Positions 7,359-15,711 of a stretch of DNA of 64,000 bases are shown one piece after another. Below the pieces are notes generated by a model. It worked only from the letters and a program-made list of their open reading frames with translations. It did not search any database and was not told the DNA's origin. This DNA comes from Hyphomicrobiales bacterium (GTDB lineage Bacteria > Pseudomonadota > Alphaproteobacteria > Rhizobiales > Rhizobiaceae): positions 1-64,000 of the forward strand of contig UBZP01000006.1 in NCBI GenBank assembly GCA_900469965.1, given 5' to 3'. Both the position numbers and the translations under genes were made by a program. The stretch's first letter is position 1, and each line of letters opens with the position of its first letter.

Positions 7359-9431
7359 TCAGGATGTCGATCCGCCGCCGCCCTCGGCTGCCGCCGCGGC
7401 CTGGGCGGCGGCATCGGCCTGCCGCTTGTAGAGGGCGGCGGCTGCGGCCTCCTTCTCCTCGCCGCCCACCTGGAACGTCGGCTGGGCGAAGGAGATGTCG
7501 TTCTCAGCGAAGGCCTGGGTGATCATCGTATAGGCGCGCCTGCGAATGGCGGTCTGCTCGCCGGTGGGCCGCGCGGTGAAGCCGAAGCTGATCTCGATGC
7601 CGAACTCGCCGATCTGCTCCACGCCCTTCATCTTCAGCGTCTTGATGATGTGCGGCCCGAGCTCCGGATCCTCCTGCAGCCGCTTGCCGATTTCCTTGGC
7701 GAGCTTGCCGACCTTGCTGATGTCGGTCTTGAAGGGGACGCGGATGCGGAACTTGTCGACGGTCCAGTCGCGGCTGCCGTTGCGGATCGCACCCAGTTCG
7801 CCGAAGGGCACGGTGAACACCGACCCGCGGTGGTGCCTCAGCCGGATCGAGCGCAGGCTGAAGGATTCGACGACGCCGTTGTAGCTGCCGCTCTCGATCC
7901 ATTCGCCGACGCGGAAGGCGTCGTCCATCAGGTAGAAGACGCCGCTGACAATGTCCTTGACGAGGGTCTGCGAGCCGAAGCCGATGGCGACGCCGAAGAT
8001 GCCGGCGCCGGCGATGAGCGGGCCGATCTGCACGCCCATCTCCGCCAGGATCGTCATGGCGGCGACGCAGATCAGGACCGCCGCCAGCGCGTTGCGGAAG
8101 ATCGGCAGCAGCGTGCGCAGCCGGGCGCGCCGGGCCGCTTCCTCGGGTGGAATGGAGAGTTCGTTCTCCGCCGGTGTCAGGCGTCCGTCGATGTAGGCCT
8201 TTGCCAGTTGCCAGGCGAGATCGGCGATCAGCAGAATGATGACGCTCTTGAACGCGCCGTAGACGAACGTCAGGAGCCATGGATTGTCCCTGGCGATCGC
8301 GTTCGGGTTGTAGTGCCAGGTGAAGCCGAGCCAGGCCAGCGCCAGCAGGATGACGATGGCGCGCACGCCCCTGACGAGCAGCACCATCCGGGGCGTGTTC
8401 GTGTTCTCCTCGTTCCAACGCGTCAGGGCGAAGGCCCTGGTGACGCGATCGGCGCCGGACAGCATCCGGGGCAGGATGACGGCGTAGATGCCGATCCAGA
8501 AGAGGCCAGTGAAGTTGATGCACCACAGCAGCCAGAGCAGCACCAGATAGAGCGAGGCCAGGATGTTGGCCGTCCGCGTCGGGGGATTGCCCTTGCCGTC
8601 GACCGGACGCCTCCAGATGGCTTCCAGCACGATCGCGAACAGCACCAGGGAGACGATATAGACGATGTCCGCCCTGACGTCGGGGCTGACCCCGAGCGGC
8701 CGGCACATCGCCCAGAGGGCGAAGCCGAAGGTGAACACCGCCGCGAAGTTCCGGATCCTGACATACTGGAACCGGCTCATGCCGCCGGTGTCGATGGCGA
8801 GGCGGCAAAGGCCCATGAAGAGGCGATAGCCGATGACGGCCAGCAGCGCGTAGAGGACGACGACGCGGACGAGCGGCGGCCAGTCGATGGCGAGGAAGAT
8901 CAGGGCCGATATGACCGTGAAGACGATCAGCGGGCCGAACTCCACATAGACCCGGGTCAGGACGGCGCTCTGGAACTTTGCCCTATACGCGGTCCTGCGA
9001 AACAGCCACTCGATCGCCGCGCCGACGCAGATGATGCCGAGCAGAAGCACGAGTGCGGGGGCAAAACCGCTTTCGCTCGCCTGCTGCCTCACCCTGGCTG
9101 CGGCCGTTGCGATTTCGGTCGGGATCCTGGGAACGGCGGCGCGAAGCGCCTGGAAGCGCGACCGCGCCTGCGCCTCCAGGTTCTCGACTTCCAGTGCGGC
9201 TTCCCGCGAGACATCAGGGTTGGCACCCGCGGCCGGCCGGCTCTGGAGCCAGCTTCTGATCTCCGGATCGTCCAGGAGCTTGATCAGTTCGTTGATCTTC
9301 TCGGGCGGCGCGGCGTTCTGCTGTGCGGGGCTGGCCGCCGTCGATGGCGTCTGCGCTGTCGCCAAGGGAGCAAGGGTCAGCAGAAACAGCAGGACGATGA
9401 ACGAAAAAATCGATGCGGGAAACTTCTGCAT
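7359..9431 (-). CDS. MscS family mechanosensitive channel (large, multi-TM type)
   Basis: 690 residues from ATG 9431 (MQKFPASIFSF). The N-terminus is a signal peptide ending near ATAQ, then a periplasmic stretch of about 130 residues. About ten hydrophobic segments follow, then the MscS core: a pore helix with IAGAGIFGVAIGFGSQ and LVKDIVSGVFYL, the beta domain (DDAFRVGEWI, GVVESFSLRSIRLR) and a cytoplasmic alpha/beta domain. The C-terminus is an Ala-rich, disordered-looking tail. The protein is expected in the inner membrane, releasing solutes on hypo-osmotic shock. It is convergent with rpoH2. About 145 bases separate it from the upstream M48 protease gene, so a shared transcript is possible but not shown. 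Confidence 0.9.
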   Translation of the reverse strand: MQKFPASIFSFIVLLFLLTLAPLATAQTPSTAASPAQQNAAPPEKINELIKLLDDPEIRSWLQSRPAAGANPDVSREAALEVENLEAQARSRFQALRAAVPRIPTEIATAAARVRQQASESGFAPALVLLLGIICVGAAIEWLFRRTAYRAKFQSAVLTRVYVEFGPLIVFTVISALIFLAIDWPPLVRVVVLYALLAVIGYRLFMGLCRLAIDTGGMSRFQYVRIRNFAAVFTFGFALWAMCRPLGVSPDVRADIVYIVSLVLFAIVLEAIWRRPVDGKGNPPTRTANILASLYLVLLWLLWCINFTGLFWIGIYAVILPRMLSGADRVTRAFALTRWNEENTNTPRMVLLVRGVRAIVILLALAWLGFTWHYNPNAIARDNPWLLTFVYGAFKSVIILLIADLAWQLAKAYIDGRLTPAENELSIPPEEAARRARLRTLLPIFRNALAAVLICVAAMTILAEMGVQIGPLIAGAGIFGVAIGFGSQTLVKDIVSGVFYLMDDAFRVGEWIESGSYNGVVESFSLRSIRLRHHRGSVFTVPFGELGAIRNGSRDWTVDKFRIRVPFKTDISKVGKLAKEIGKRLQEDPELGPHIIKTLKMKGVEQIGEFGIEISFGFTARPTGEQTAIRRRAYTMITQAFAENDISFAQPTFQVGGEEKEAAAAALYKRQADAAAQAAAAAEGGGGSTS

Positions 9432-9577
9432 AGTACCCCAGCCAGTTTGCGGACTCACGATATGTCATTCCGCCTGCCGTTGCTTCAAAACGGTAGTATC
9501 TAACTAGCATTTACGGGGACAGGCCGAAAGATGGCGCAATCGTGGCGGGCAAGGACGCTGCCACGAACCCGGCGCGA

Positions 9578-11050
9578 CTATTCGGTGATGATCTTCACCT
9601 TGTCGCCGGGCTTGACCGTGCTCGTGGGCGTCATCGCATTGATCAGCCGGAACAGGTCCAGCTTCCGGTCGGTGCCCATCATGCGGCCGGCAAGCGAGGC
9701 CACGGTGTCGCCCGGGCGGGCGGTGACGACGCGAACCCGCAGCGGCTTCAGCGAAGCCACTTCCTGCGGCGTCAGCTGCCGGAACGATGTCTTCAGCACA
9801 TCGGCGGTCGGCTCGAGCGCCGGCGAACCCTGGGGAACCGCCGTCAGGAACCGGTAGATCTGGTTGCCGATGCGCACCACGGTGACGTCGAATTCCCAGC
9901 GGTCGGCCGCGGCACGCGCCGTGGCGGCCTCGAGGCCGTTGATCGTGGCGGGCCGGATCGTCTCCGTCTTCAAGCCCGTCACCCAGCCGCTGGAAATGTA
10001 GTTGACCAGGCTCTGACGCTGGTTGTCGGCGACCCCGTCGAAGCGGATGGCGATGTCGCCCGGGCCCGTCGCCAGCACCGCATCCGCCTTGTTGTCGATC
10101 TGGAAGCCCGCCGGCACGTCGAAGCGAATGCCGAGCTTGCCGTGCAGGAAGGTCTGCCCGCGGACATAACCTTCCTGCGGGCTGTCGCCGTAGAGCAGGC
10201 CATCGATGCCGGCGAGGTAGTAGTCGCGACCGCGGTCGCCCACGGTGCCTTCGGCCCCGAAGGCGCGGGCGTGGCGGCGGGCGAGCTCGACCCGCTGCGG
10301 CGCGTTCGGATGGCTGGAGAGGAAGTCCAGGCTCTGGTCGGCCTCCGGGTCGACCGCATTGAACTGTCCGTAGGCGGCCATGCTGTCGAGGAAGCGCGCG
10401 GCGGCATAGGGATCGTAGCCCGCCTCGCCCAGCATCCGCACGCCGATCACGTCGGCCTGCAGTTCCTGGTTGCGCGAAAACGCCGCCAGCCGCAGCTTGC
10501 CGCGGGCGAGCGCCTGCTTGCCGGCGATGTTGCTGGAAAGGACCTCGGCGACGACGCGGCTGGCGATCACCTCCGCCTCTTCTTTCTTCTGGCGCTCGAT
10601 GCCGTGGTTGGCGGTCACGTGGGCCATCTCGTGCGACAGCACGGCTGCGACTTCGGAGGCGTCGTTGGCCAGCGCCAAAAGTCCGCGGGTGACGTAGAGA
10701 TAGCCGCCGGGAAGGGCGAAGGCGTTGATCGCCGGCGAATTCAGGATGGTGATGCGATAGGACTGGTTGGGGTTTTCCGACACGGCCGTCAGAGCGCCGG
10801 CGATGCGGGCGACAAGGCGCTCCGTCTTGGCGTCCTTGTACTGTCCGCCGTAGCTGGCGACGATGCGCGGATGCTCGCGCGCGCCCATGGCCGCGCGCGG
10901 ATCGTTCTTCTGCACCTCATCGACGATCTGCGGATTGGAGGAGGGCGCTACAGTCGGCTCGTAGGTCTGCTCGAGCGCGGACTGGCAGGAGGCGAGCAGG
11001 CCCGCGAGCACAAGCGCCAGCGCGGCGCGCCCGCCAACCGTCCCGCGCAT
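9578..11050 (-). CDS. M48 family zinc metalloprotease lipoprotein with a LysM-like C-terminus
   Basis: 490 residues from ATG 11050; longer starts are in frame, but this one puts a lipoprotein signal at the N-terminus. The lipobox is LLASC, so the mature protein should be lipid-anchored in the envelope. The M48 zinc motif HEMAHVTANHG is intact, preceded by AINAFALPGGYLYVTRGLL, as in BepA/YfgC-type proteases. The C-terminal 55 residues (VRVVTARPGDTVASLAGRMM to KPGDKVKIITE) resemble a LysM peptidoglycan-binding repeat. In E. coli the BepA relative acts in outer-membrane protein quality control; a similar envelope role is inferred. Confidence 0.9.
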   Translation of the reverse strand: MRGTVGGRAALALVLAGLLASCQSALEQTYEPTVAPSSNPQIVDEVQKNDPRAAMGAREHPRIVASYGGQYKDAKTERLVARIAGALTAVSENPNQSYRITILNSPAINAFALPGGYLYVTRGLLALANDASEVAAVLSHEMAHVTANHGIERQKKEEAEVIASRVVAEVLSSNIAGKQALARGKLRLAAFSRNQELQADVIGVRMLGEAGYDPYAAARFLDSMAAYGQFNAVDPEADQSLDFLSSHPNAPQRVELARRHARAFGAEGTVGDRGRDYYLAGIDGLLYGDSPQEGYVRGQTFLHGKLGIRFDVPAGFQIDNKADAVLATGPGDIAIRFDGVADNQRQSLVNYISSGWVTGLKTETIRPATINGLEAATARAAADRWEFDVTVVRIGNQIYRFLTAVPQGSPALEPTADVLKTSFRQLTPQEVASLKPLRVRVVTARPGDTVASLAGRMMGTDRKLDLFRLINAMTPTSTVKPGDKVKIITE

Positions 11051-11369
11051 CCTGCTCACACCCCCATGCTGAAGCCTCTCCAGCATCCGCCCCATGCCCT
11101 TTCGCAGACCTTGTCGCATGCCCGCAAGGCAAGCGCATTCTCGACTTTCGGACCGTAGCCGATTCGAAGTCCAAGAACCTCGTTAGTTCGAATTGTTCAA
11201 CGGCTGTCCGACATATCGCGCACTGCTCGATCGGTCCTGTCCGGACCCGTGGTCGAGAGATAGTCGTACCGTCCCTGGCCGACAACTCCCGATTCCAGAA
11301 TCGGCTTCCGATGTGGCTGCGGTGACACAGTGGGGCGTCCAAAATATGGCAGGACGCGTCCGAAAAGTA

Positions 11370-12110
11370 TTATCTATCAATGCCAAGGAACTCCGCCAAT
11401 GCCGGCAGTTTCCGGTTTTCGAGAAACGTTCCGAGCGGTTCCATCAGGGCGACCGCCCCGTCGTCCACGAACATTGCCCGGTCGGCGAGCCGCCGGACGT
11501 CCTCCAACTGATGGGTGATGAACAGGAGCGTGCTGCCGGTTTCGGCGCGCAGCTCGCGCAGGAGCTCGGCCATGCCGGCGCGCATGGCGGGATCGAGCGC
11601 GGCAAAGGGCTCGTCGAGGAGCAGGATCGGGCGACGGCGGACGAACGCGCGGGCCAGCGCGACCCTTTGTCGCTCCCCGCCGGACAGAAGTGCCGGTTTG
11701 CGCCGGCCGTATCCTTCCAGTCCGACCCGGGCCAGCGCGTCGTCCACCCGCCGGCGCTCGACTGCGCCGAGGCGAAGCGCGGGATCGACGCCAAGGCCGA
11801 CATTCTGCTCCACTGTCAGATGGGCGAAGAGGTTGTTCTCCTGGAAGATGATCGAAACCGGCCTTTCGGCAGGCTCCCGCCCCGTCATGTCCTTGCCGAA
11901 GATCGCGACGGTTCCCGCACGTATCGGCTGGAACCCGGCGATGACGTTGAAGAGGGTCGATTTGCCCGCGCCCGACGGGCCGGTGACGGCGACGCACGCG
12001 CCGGTCGGCACTTCGCACGAGAAGACGAGGCGCTTGTCTTCGAACTGCACCGTGGCCTCGTCGAGGCGGATGGCGGCAGCGCCGGCTTCGGGGCTGGAGC
12101 GATCAGGCAT
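11370..12110 (-). CDS. thiQ: Thiamine ABC transporter ATP-binding protein ThiQ
   Basis: 246 residues from ATG 12110, whose start overlaps the thiP stop by eight bases. All ABC motifs are present: Walker A GPSGAGKST, Q-loop IIFQENNLF, signature LSGGERQR, Walker B ILLLDEPFAALDP and switch His in FITHQ. The small size, without a C-terminal regulatory domain, fits ThiQ. It energises thiamine/TPP uptake with ThiP and ThiB. An in-frame ATG at 12122 would overlap thiP further and is less likely. It is the last gene of the riboswitch-controlled thiBPQ operon. Confidence 0.93.
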   Translation of the reverse strand: MPDRSSPEAGAAAIRLDEATVQFEDKRLVFSCEVPTGACVAVTGPSGAGKSTLFNVIAGFQPIRAGTVAIFGKDMTGREPAERPVSIIFQENNLFAHLTVEQNVGLGVDPALRLGAVERRRVDDALARVGLEGYGRRKPALLSGGERQRVALARAFVRRRPILLLDEPFAALDPAMRAGMAELLRELRAETGSTLLFITHQLEDVRRLADRAMFVDDGAVALMEPLGTFLENRKLPALAEFLGIDR

Positions 12111-13716
12111 CGTTTCTCGCATTCTTCACGGCGGCGGTGGAGGGAAGCGTCAGGAGCAGGCAGAGGATCCCGAGCAGCATTGCAATGCCGGCCGCGTCCG
12201 CGATGCGGTAGCTGCCCATGCGGCTGAACAGGAGCCACGGCAGCGTGACCAGGCCGTCCGCGCCGAAGATGGCGACCGCGCCGAGATCGCCGAGGGAAAG
12301 GGCCATGGCGAAGGCGAAGGCCGTCAGGAGCGGTCGCTTCAGCGCCGGCAGGTCGATCCATCGCAGCCGGTGCAGGCCGGTGACGCCAAGGCTGACGGCG
12401 AGCCTGCCGGTGCGGGCGATGTGGGTGCGATAGGCCGGCTCCAGCACCCGCATGACGAAGGGGAGCGCCATCAGCGCGTTGATGACGATGATGACATAGG
12501 GCGCGAAACGTGCGACCTGGCCGAAATTGCGCAGCATCAGGAACCAGCCGGTCGCGACCACGACCGGGGGAACGAGCAGGATCAGCGCGCTTGCGGCCTG
12601 CAGGCCGCCGGAGAGAGACCGCAGCGGCGCCGGGGCGCGGTCGGCGGCGGCGAGCGGGGCGATCGCGATGGCCGGCATGGCGATTGCGAGGCAGAGGGTC
12701 GCCGAGGCGAGCGCGATGGCAAGGCTCGTGGCAAGCGCCCTGTGCAGCTGCGGGTCGGCGGCGAGCCGCGGCAGGTCGGAGGCAAGGCCGGCGGAGACGA
12801 CGGCCAGCAACGGTGCGGCGGTGAACAGGGTGAAGGCGAGGATGACGAGGCCGTCGGACAGCCGTCCGCTTCTGCCGTCGAAGCGGCGGGCGGCGCGGCC
12901 GGCGGTCGGCGCCTCCTCGGCGGGCGTGCCCAGCAGCCGCATGACGTAGAGCAGAGCGCCGGTCAGCAGGATCTGGAGGACGGACAGGATCACGGCGCGC
13001 GGCGGATCGAAGTCGAAGCGCAGCGCCTGATAGATCGCGACCTCGATCGTCGTGGCCGCGGGACCGCCGCCGAGCGTCAGCACGATCGTGAAGCTGGTGG
13101 CGCAGAGCATGAAGACGAGACCGGCGATCCCCGGCAGGAGACCGCGGATCACCGGCCATTCGATCAGCCGGAACGTCGCGCCGGATCCCATGCCGAGATT
13201 GGCGGAGGTCAGCCAGTATTCGGCCGGAATGCGTTCCAGCCCCGCCATCAGCAGCCTGGCGGCGAGCGGCAGGTTGAAGAAGACGTGGGCGATCAGGATG
13301 CCGATGAGACCGTAGATGCTGACGGGATTGTCGAGGCCGAGCGCGGCCAGCGCCTGGTTGACGACCCCGCGGCGGCCCCAGACCTCGACGATGCCGAGCG
13401 TCGCCACGAGCGCCGGCAGGCCGATCGGCAGCGCCGACAGCCGGACGATCCAGCTGCGCAGGGGAAAGTCCCGCCGCCGCGCGAGCGCGCGGGCGACGGG
13501 GATGGCGAGCGCCACCGAAAGCAGGGTGGAAAGGCCTGCCTGCAGCAGCGTGAAGCGGGCAACGCCGAAGAGGTAGGCGTCGAATAGCGCACCGCCGGCG
13601 CCGCCTTCGGCATGGAAGATGAGGGTGATCGTCGACAGACCGGCAAACAGCAGGATCGAGGCCAGCACGATGCCGCCGGCCCTGACGATCGCTGATGCTT
13701 CGCTCGTCGTGTACAT
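12103..13716 (-). CDS. thiP: Thiamine ABC transporter permease ThiP
   Basis: 537 residues, a fused double permease with about twelve hydrophobic segments. Two binding-protein-dependent transport domains are visible; the first has the EAA-like loop AARLLMAGLERIPAEYW and the second RLAVSLGVTGLHRLRWIDLP. This internal duplication and length are typical of ThiP. It forms the inner-membrane channel for thiamine and TPP. The start is ATG 13716, 62 bases after thiB, and the 3' end overlaps thiQ, so coupling is likely. Confidence 0.93.
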   Translation of the reverse strand: MYTTSEASAIVRAGGIVLASILLFAGLSTITLIFHAEGGAGGALFDAYLFGVARFTLLQAGLSTLLSVALAIPVARALARRRDFPLRSWIVRLSALPIGLPALVATLGIVEVWGRRGVVNQALAALGLDNPVSIYGLIGILIAHVFFNLPLAARLLMAGLERIPAEYWLTSANLGMGSGATFRLIEWPVIRGLLPGIAGLVFMLCATSFTIVLTLGGGPAATTIEVAIYQALRFDFDPPRAVILSVLQILLTGALLYVMRLLGTPAEEAPTAGRAARRFDGRSGRLSDGLVILAFTLFTAAPLLAVVSAGLASDLPRLAADPQLHRALATSLAIALASATLCLAIAMPAIAIAPLAAADRAPAPLRSLSGGLQAASALILLVPPVVVATGWFLMLRNFGQVARFAPYVIIVINALMALPFVMRVLEPAYRTHIARTGRLAVSLGVTGLHRLRWIDLPALKRPLLTAFAFAMALSLGDLGAVAIFGADGLVTLPWLLFSRMGSYRIADAAGIAMLLGILCLLLTLPSTAAVKNARNDA

Positions 13717-13778
13717 TCCTCTGCCCCGTCAGCAGGCTTCGCCCGTGCCGCCCGACGTCTCCGCCGGCAATGCGGCGC

Positions 13779-14801
13779 CTATTTCGCGCTCATGGCCGAG
13801 AGCCACTCGTCGATCCAGGCCTTGCGGTTCGCCGCGACCTCGTCGGCGGAAAAAAGGAAGGTGTGCTCCGGTTTGACCAGCCGGTCGAAGGCTGCCGGCA
13901 GCGGCGTTCCGGTTGCGGCGGCCGGCATCATCCAGTTCGTCTCCGGAATGATCGACTGGAACTGCGGGCCGGTCATGAAGGAGAGGAACGTCCGCGCCAG
14001 TTCGGGATCGTCGGCGGCCCTGGTCATGCCGGCAACCTCGATCTGCACGTAGTGGCCTTCTGAAAAGGCGGCCGCCTGGTAGCGCTCGGTGTTTTCGGCC
14101 ACCATGTGGTAGGCGGGGGAGGTGGTGTAGGAGAGTACCATCGGCGCCTCGCCCTTGGTGAAGAGCCCGTAGGCCTCCGACCAGCCGGGGGTCACGGTCA
14201 GGACGCGGTCCTTCAGTTTCGCCCAGGCCTCGCCGGCCTTGTCGCCATAGACGGACCTGACCCAGAGCAGCAGGCCGAGGCCCGGCGTCGAGGTGCGCGG
14301 ATCCTCGATGACGATCTTCTCGTCGGGATCGCCCTCCACCAGCTCCTTCAGGCTTTTGGGCGGGCTCTTCAGCGTCTCGGTGTCGTAGACGACGGCGAAA
14401 TGGCCGTAGTCGTAGGGAAGGAAGGTGTCGTCCGAGAACCCGCCCGGAACCGTCACGCCCTTCGGGGCGAGCTCATGGGGAACGAACAGGCCGGTCGCCT
14501 TGGCTTCGGCGATGAGATTGGTGTCGAGGCCGAGGACGATATCGGCCTTGGTTCCCTCGCCCTCCAGCTTCAGGCGCGTCAGCAGCTCGACGCCGTCGGC
14601 GACACCCACCCATTCGACCTTGCAGTCGCAGGTCTCCTCGAAGGCCGCCGCCACCTTGGCGCCGGGGCCCCATTCGGCGATGAAGCTTTCATAGGTGTAA
14701 ATGGTCAGCGTCTTGTCCGCCGCTTGTGCGGGCAGGGTCATGGCCACTGTCATGGTCGCTGCGGAAAGTAGTGCCAGGGCGGATAGTAGCGTCTTGCGCA
14801 T
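13779..14801 (-). CDS. thiB: Thiamine ABC transporter substrate-binding protein ThiB
   Basis: 340 residues with a clear signal peptide ending in PAQAADK, so it is periplasmic. The mature part starts [17 protein letters not shown], characteristic of ThiB/TbpA, which binds thiamine and its phosphates. The start is ATG 14801 with GGAGG at 14807-14811. It is the first gene of thiBPQ, and a TPP riboswitch lies about 50 bases upstream on the same strand, which independently supports the thiamine assignment. Confidence 0.95.
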   Translation of the reverse strand: MRKTLLSALALLSAATMTVAMTLPAQAADKTLTIYTYESFIAEWGPGAKVAAAFEETCDCKVEWVGVADGVELLTRLKLEGEGTKADIVLGLDTNLIAEAKATGLFVPHELAPKGVTVPGGFSDDTFLPYDYGHFAVVYDTETLKSPPKSLKELVEGDPDEKIVIEDPRTSTPGLGLLLWVRSVYGDKAGEAWAKLKDRVLTVTPGWSEAYGLFTKGEAPMVLSYTTSPAYHMVAENTERYQAAAFSEGHYVQIEVAGMTRAADDPELARTFLSFMTGPQFQSIIPETNWMMPAAATGTPLPAAFDRLVKPEHTFLFSADEVAANRKAWIDEWLSAMSAK

Positions 14802-14852
14802 CGGTGCCTCCTTATAAATCCAAAAACGGGAATAGGGCGCCGAATGTGCCGT

Positions 14853-14947
14853 CTAATCCCTCCGCCGGTACAAACCGGATCAGGTTCTTCGGGTTGGCCT
14901 CGGCCTCTCAGCCCGGTCCATCCTGCGATGGTCGGGCACCCCGTTAG
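14853..14947 (-). promoter_or_regulatory. TPP riboswitch (THI element) controlling thiBPQ
   Basis: Read on the minus strand, the conserved THI-box blocks occur in order: CTAACGGGGTGCCC, then GGCTGAGAGG, then ACCCGAAGAACCTGATCCGG, then TACCGGCGGAGGGATTAG. These form P1 (CTAA / TTAG side), the P2/P3 arm and the TPP pyrophosphate-binding P4/P5 arm. The element ends about 50 bases before the thiB start. Binding of TPP is expected to reduce thiBPQ expression, most probably by occluding initiation since no clear terminator follows. Confidence 0.97.
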
Positions 14948-15048
14948 AGCAAGGCAAGCATTAGTCCGGCCCGGGCCGGCTTGCAAGCGGGTTGGCGCGG
15001 CGGAAAGGCGTTTCCATTCGCGGGCGACATGCGCTAGACGGTGTGCCC

Positions 15049-15708
15049 ATGACGAACGCCGCCGACCAGCTCTTTGTCGTCCTTCTCGGAGGAACGCTCG
15101 AACCGACCGCGCGGTTCAGGGCGGCGATCGCCGGCGCCCGCTTCATCGCCGCCGACGGCGGCATGCGCCACGCCGCGACGCTCGGGGTCACGCCGGAGGT
15201 CTGGGTCGGCGACTTCGATTCCGCATCACCGGAGGACCTGGCGCTCTGGGCGCACGTGCCGCAGGAGCCCTATCCGGCCGCGAAGAATGCGACCGACGGC
15301 GAGATCGCCGTCGCGGCAGCGCTGGAGCGCGGGGCGCGACGGCTGATCCTCGCCGGCGCGCTGGGCGGCGAGCGCAGCGACCATGCGCTGGCGCACCTGC
15401 TCCAGGCGGTGGCGTTACAGGAGAGCGGGCTCGACGTCACGCTGACCTCCGGCCTCGAGGAGGCATCTCCCCTGCTTGCCGGCCGCACCACGATCGACCT
15501 GCCGGACAGCAGTCTGTTTTCGGTTCTCGGCCTGTCGGCGCTGTCCGGCCTGTCGATCGACAACGTCCGCTACCCCTTGACCGCGTTCGACCTGCCGTTC
15601 GGCTCTGCGCGCACGGTTTCCAACGTCGCGCTGGGACCGGTCACCTTCACCCTTGCCGCCGGGCGGGCCGTCGTGCTCGCCCGCCCCTATGATCTTTCAG
15701 GAGCCTGA
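15049..15708 (+). CDS. Thiamine pyrophosphokinase (thiamine diphosphokinase)
   Basis: 219 residues from ATG 15049; the frame is open further upstream but that part lacks the family sequence. Family motifs are present: ADGGMRHA, VGDFDSAS, NATDGEIAVAAAL and GALGGERSDHALAHLLQA. The enzyme converts thiamine plus ATP to TPP and AMP in the cytoplasm. It is divergent from thiBPQ, so import and activation genes sit side by side. The riboswitch faces thiB, not this gene. GGERSDH differs slightly from the more usual GGRxDH. It is followed after three bases by the ABC-F gene. Confidence 0.9.
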   Translation: MTNAADQLFVVLLGGTLEPTARFRAAIAGARFIAADGGMRHAATLGVTPEVWVGDFDSASPEDLALWAHVPQEPYPAAKNATDGEIAVAAALERGARRLILAGALGGERSDHALAHLLQAVALQESGLDVTLTSGLEEASPLLAGRTTIDLPDSSLFSVLGLSALSGLSIDNVRYPLTAFDLPFGSARTVSNVALGPVTFTLAAGRAVVLARPYDLSGA

Positions 15709-15711
15709 CGC

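Noticed and set aside
7347-9503. Open frame of about 718 codons on the plus strand opposite the MscS channel
   Set aside because: The minus-strand frame has all MscS motifs; the plus frame is Asp/Arg/Gln-rich shadow sequence.
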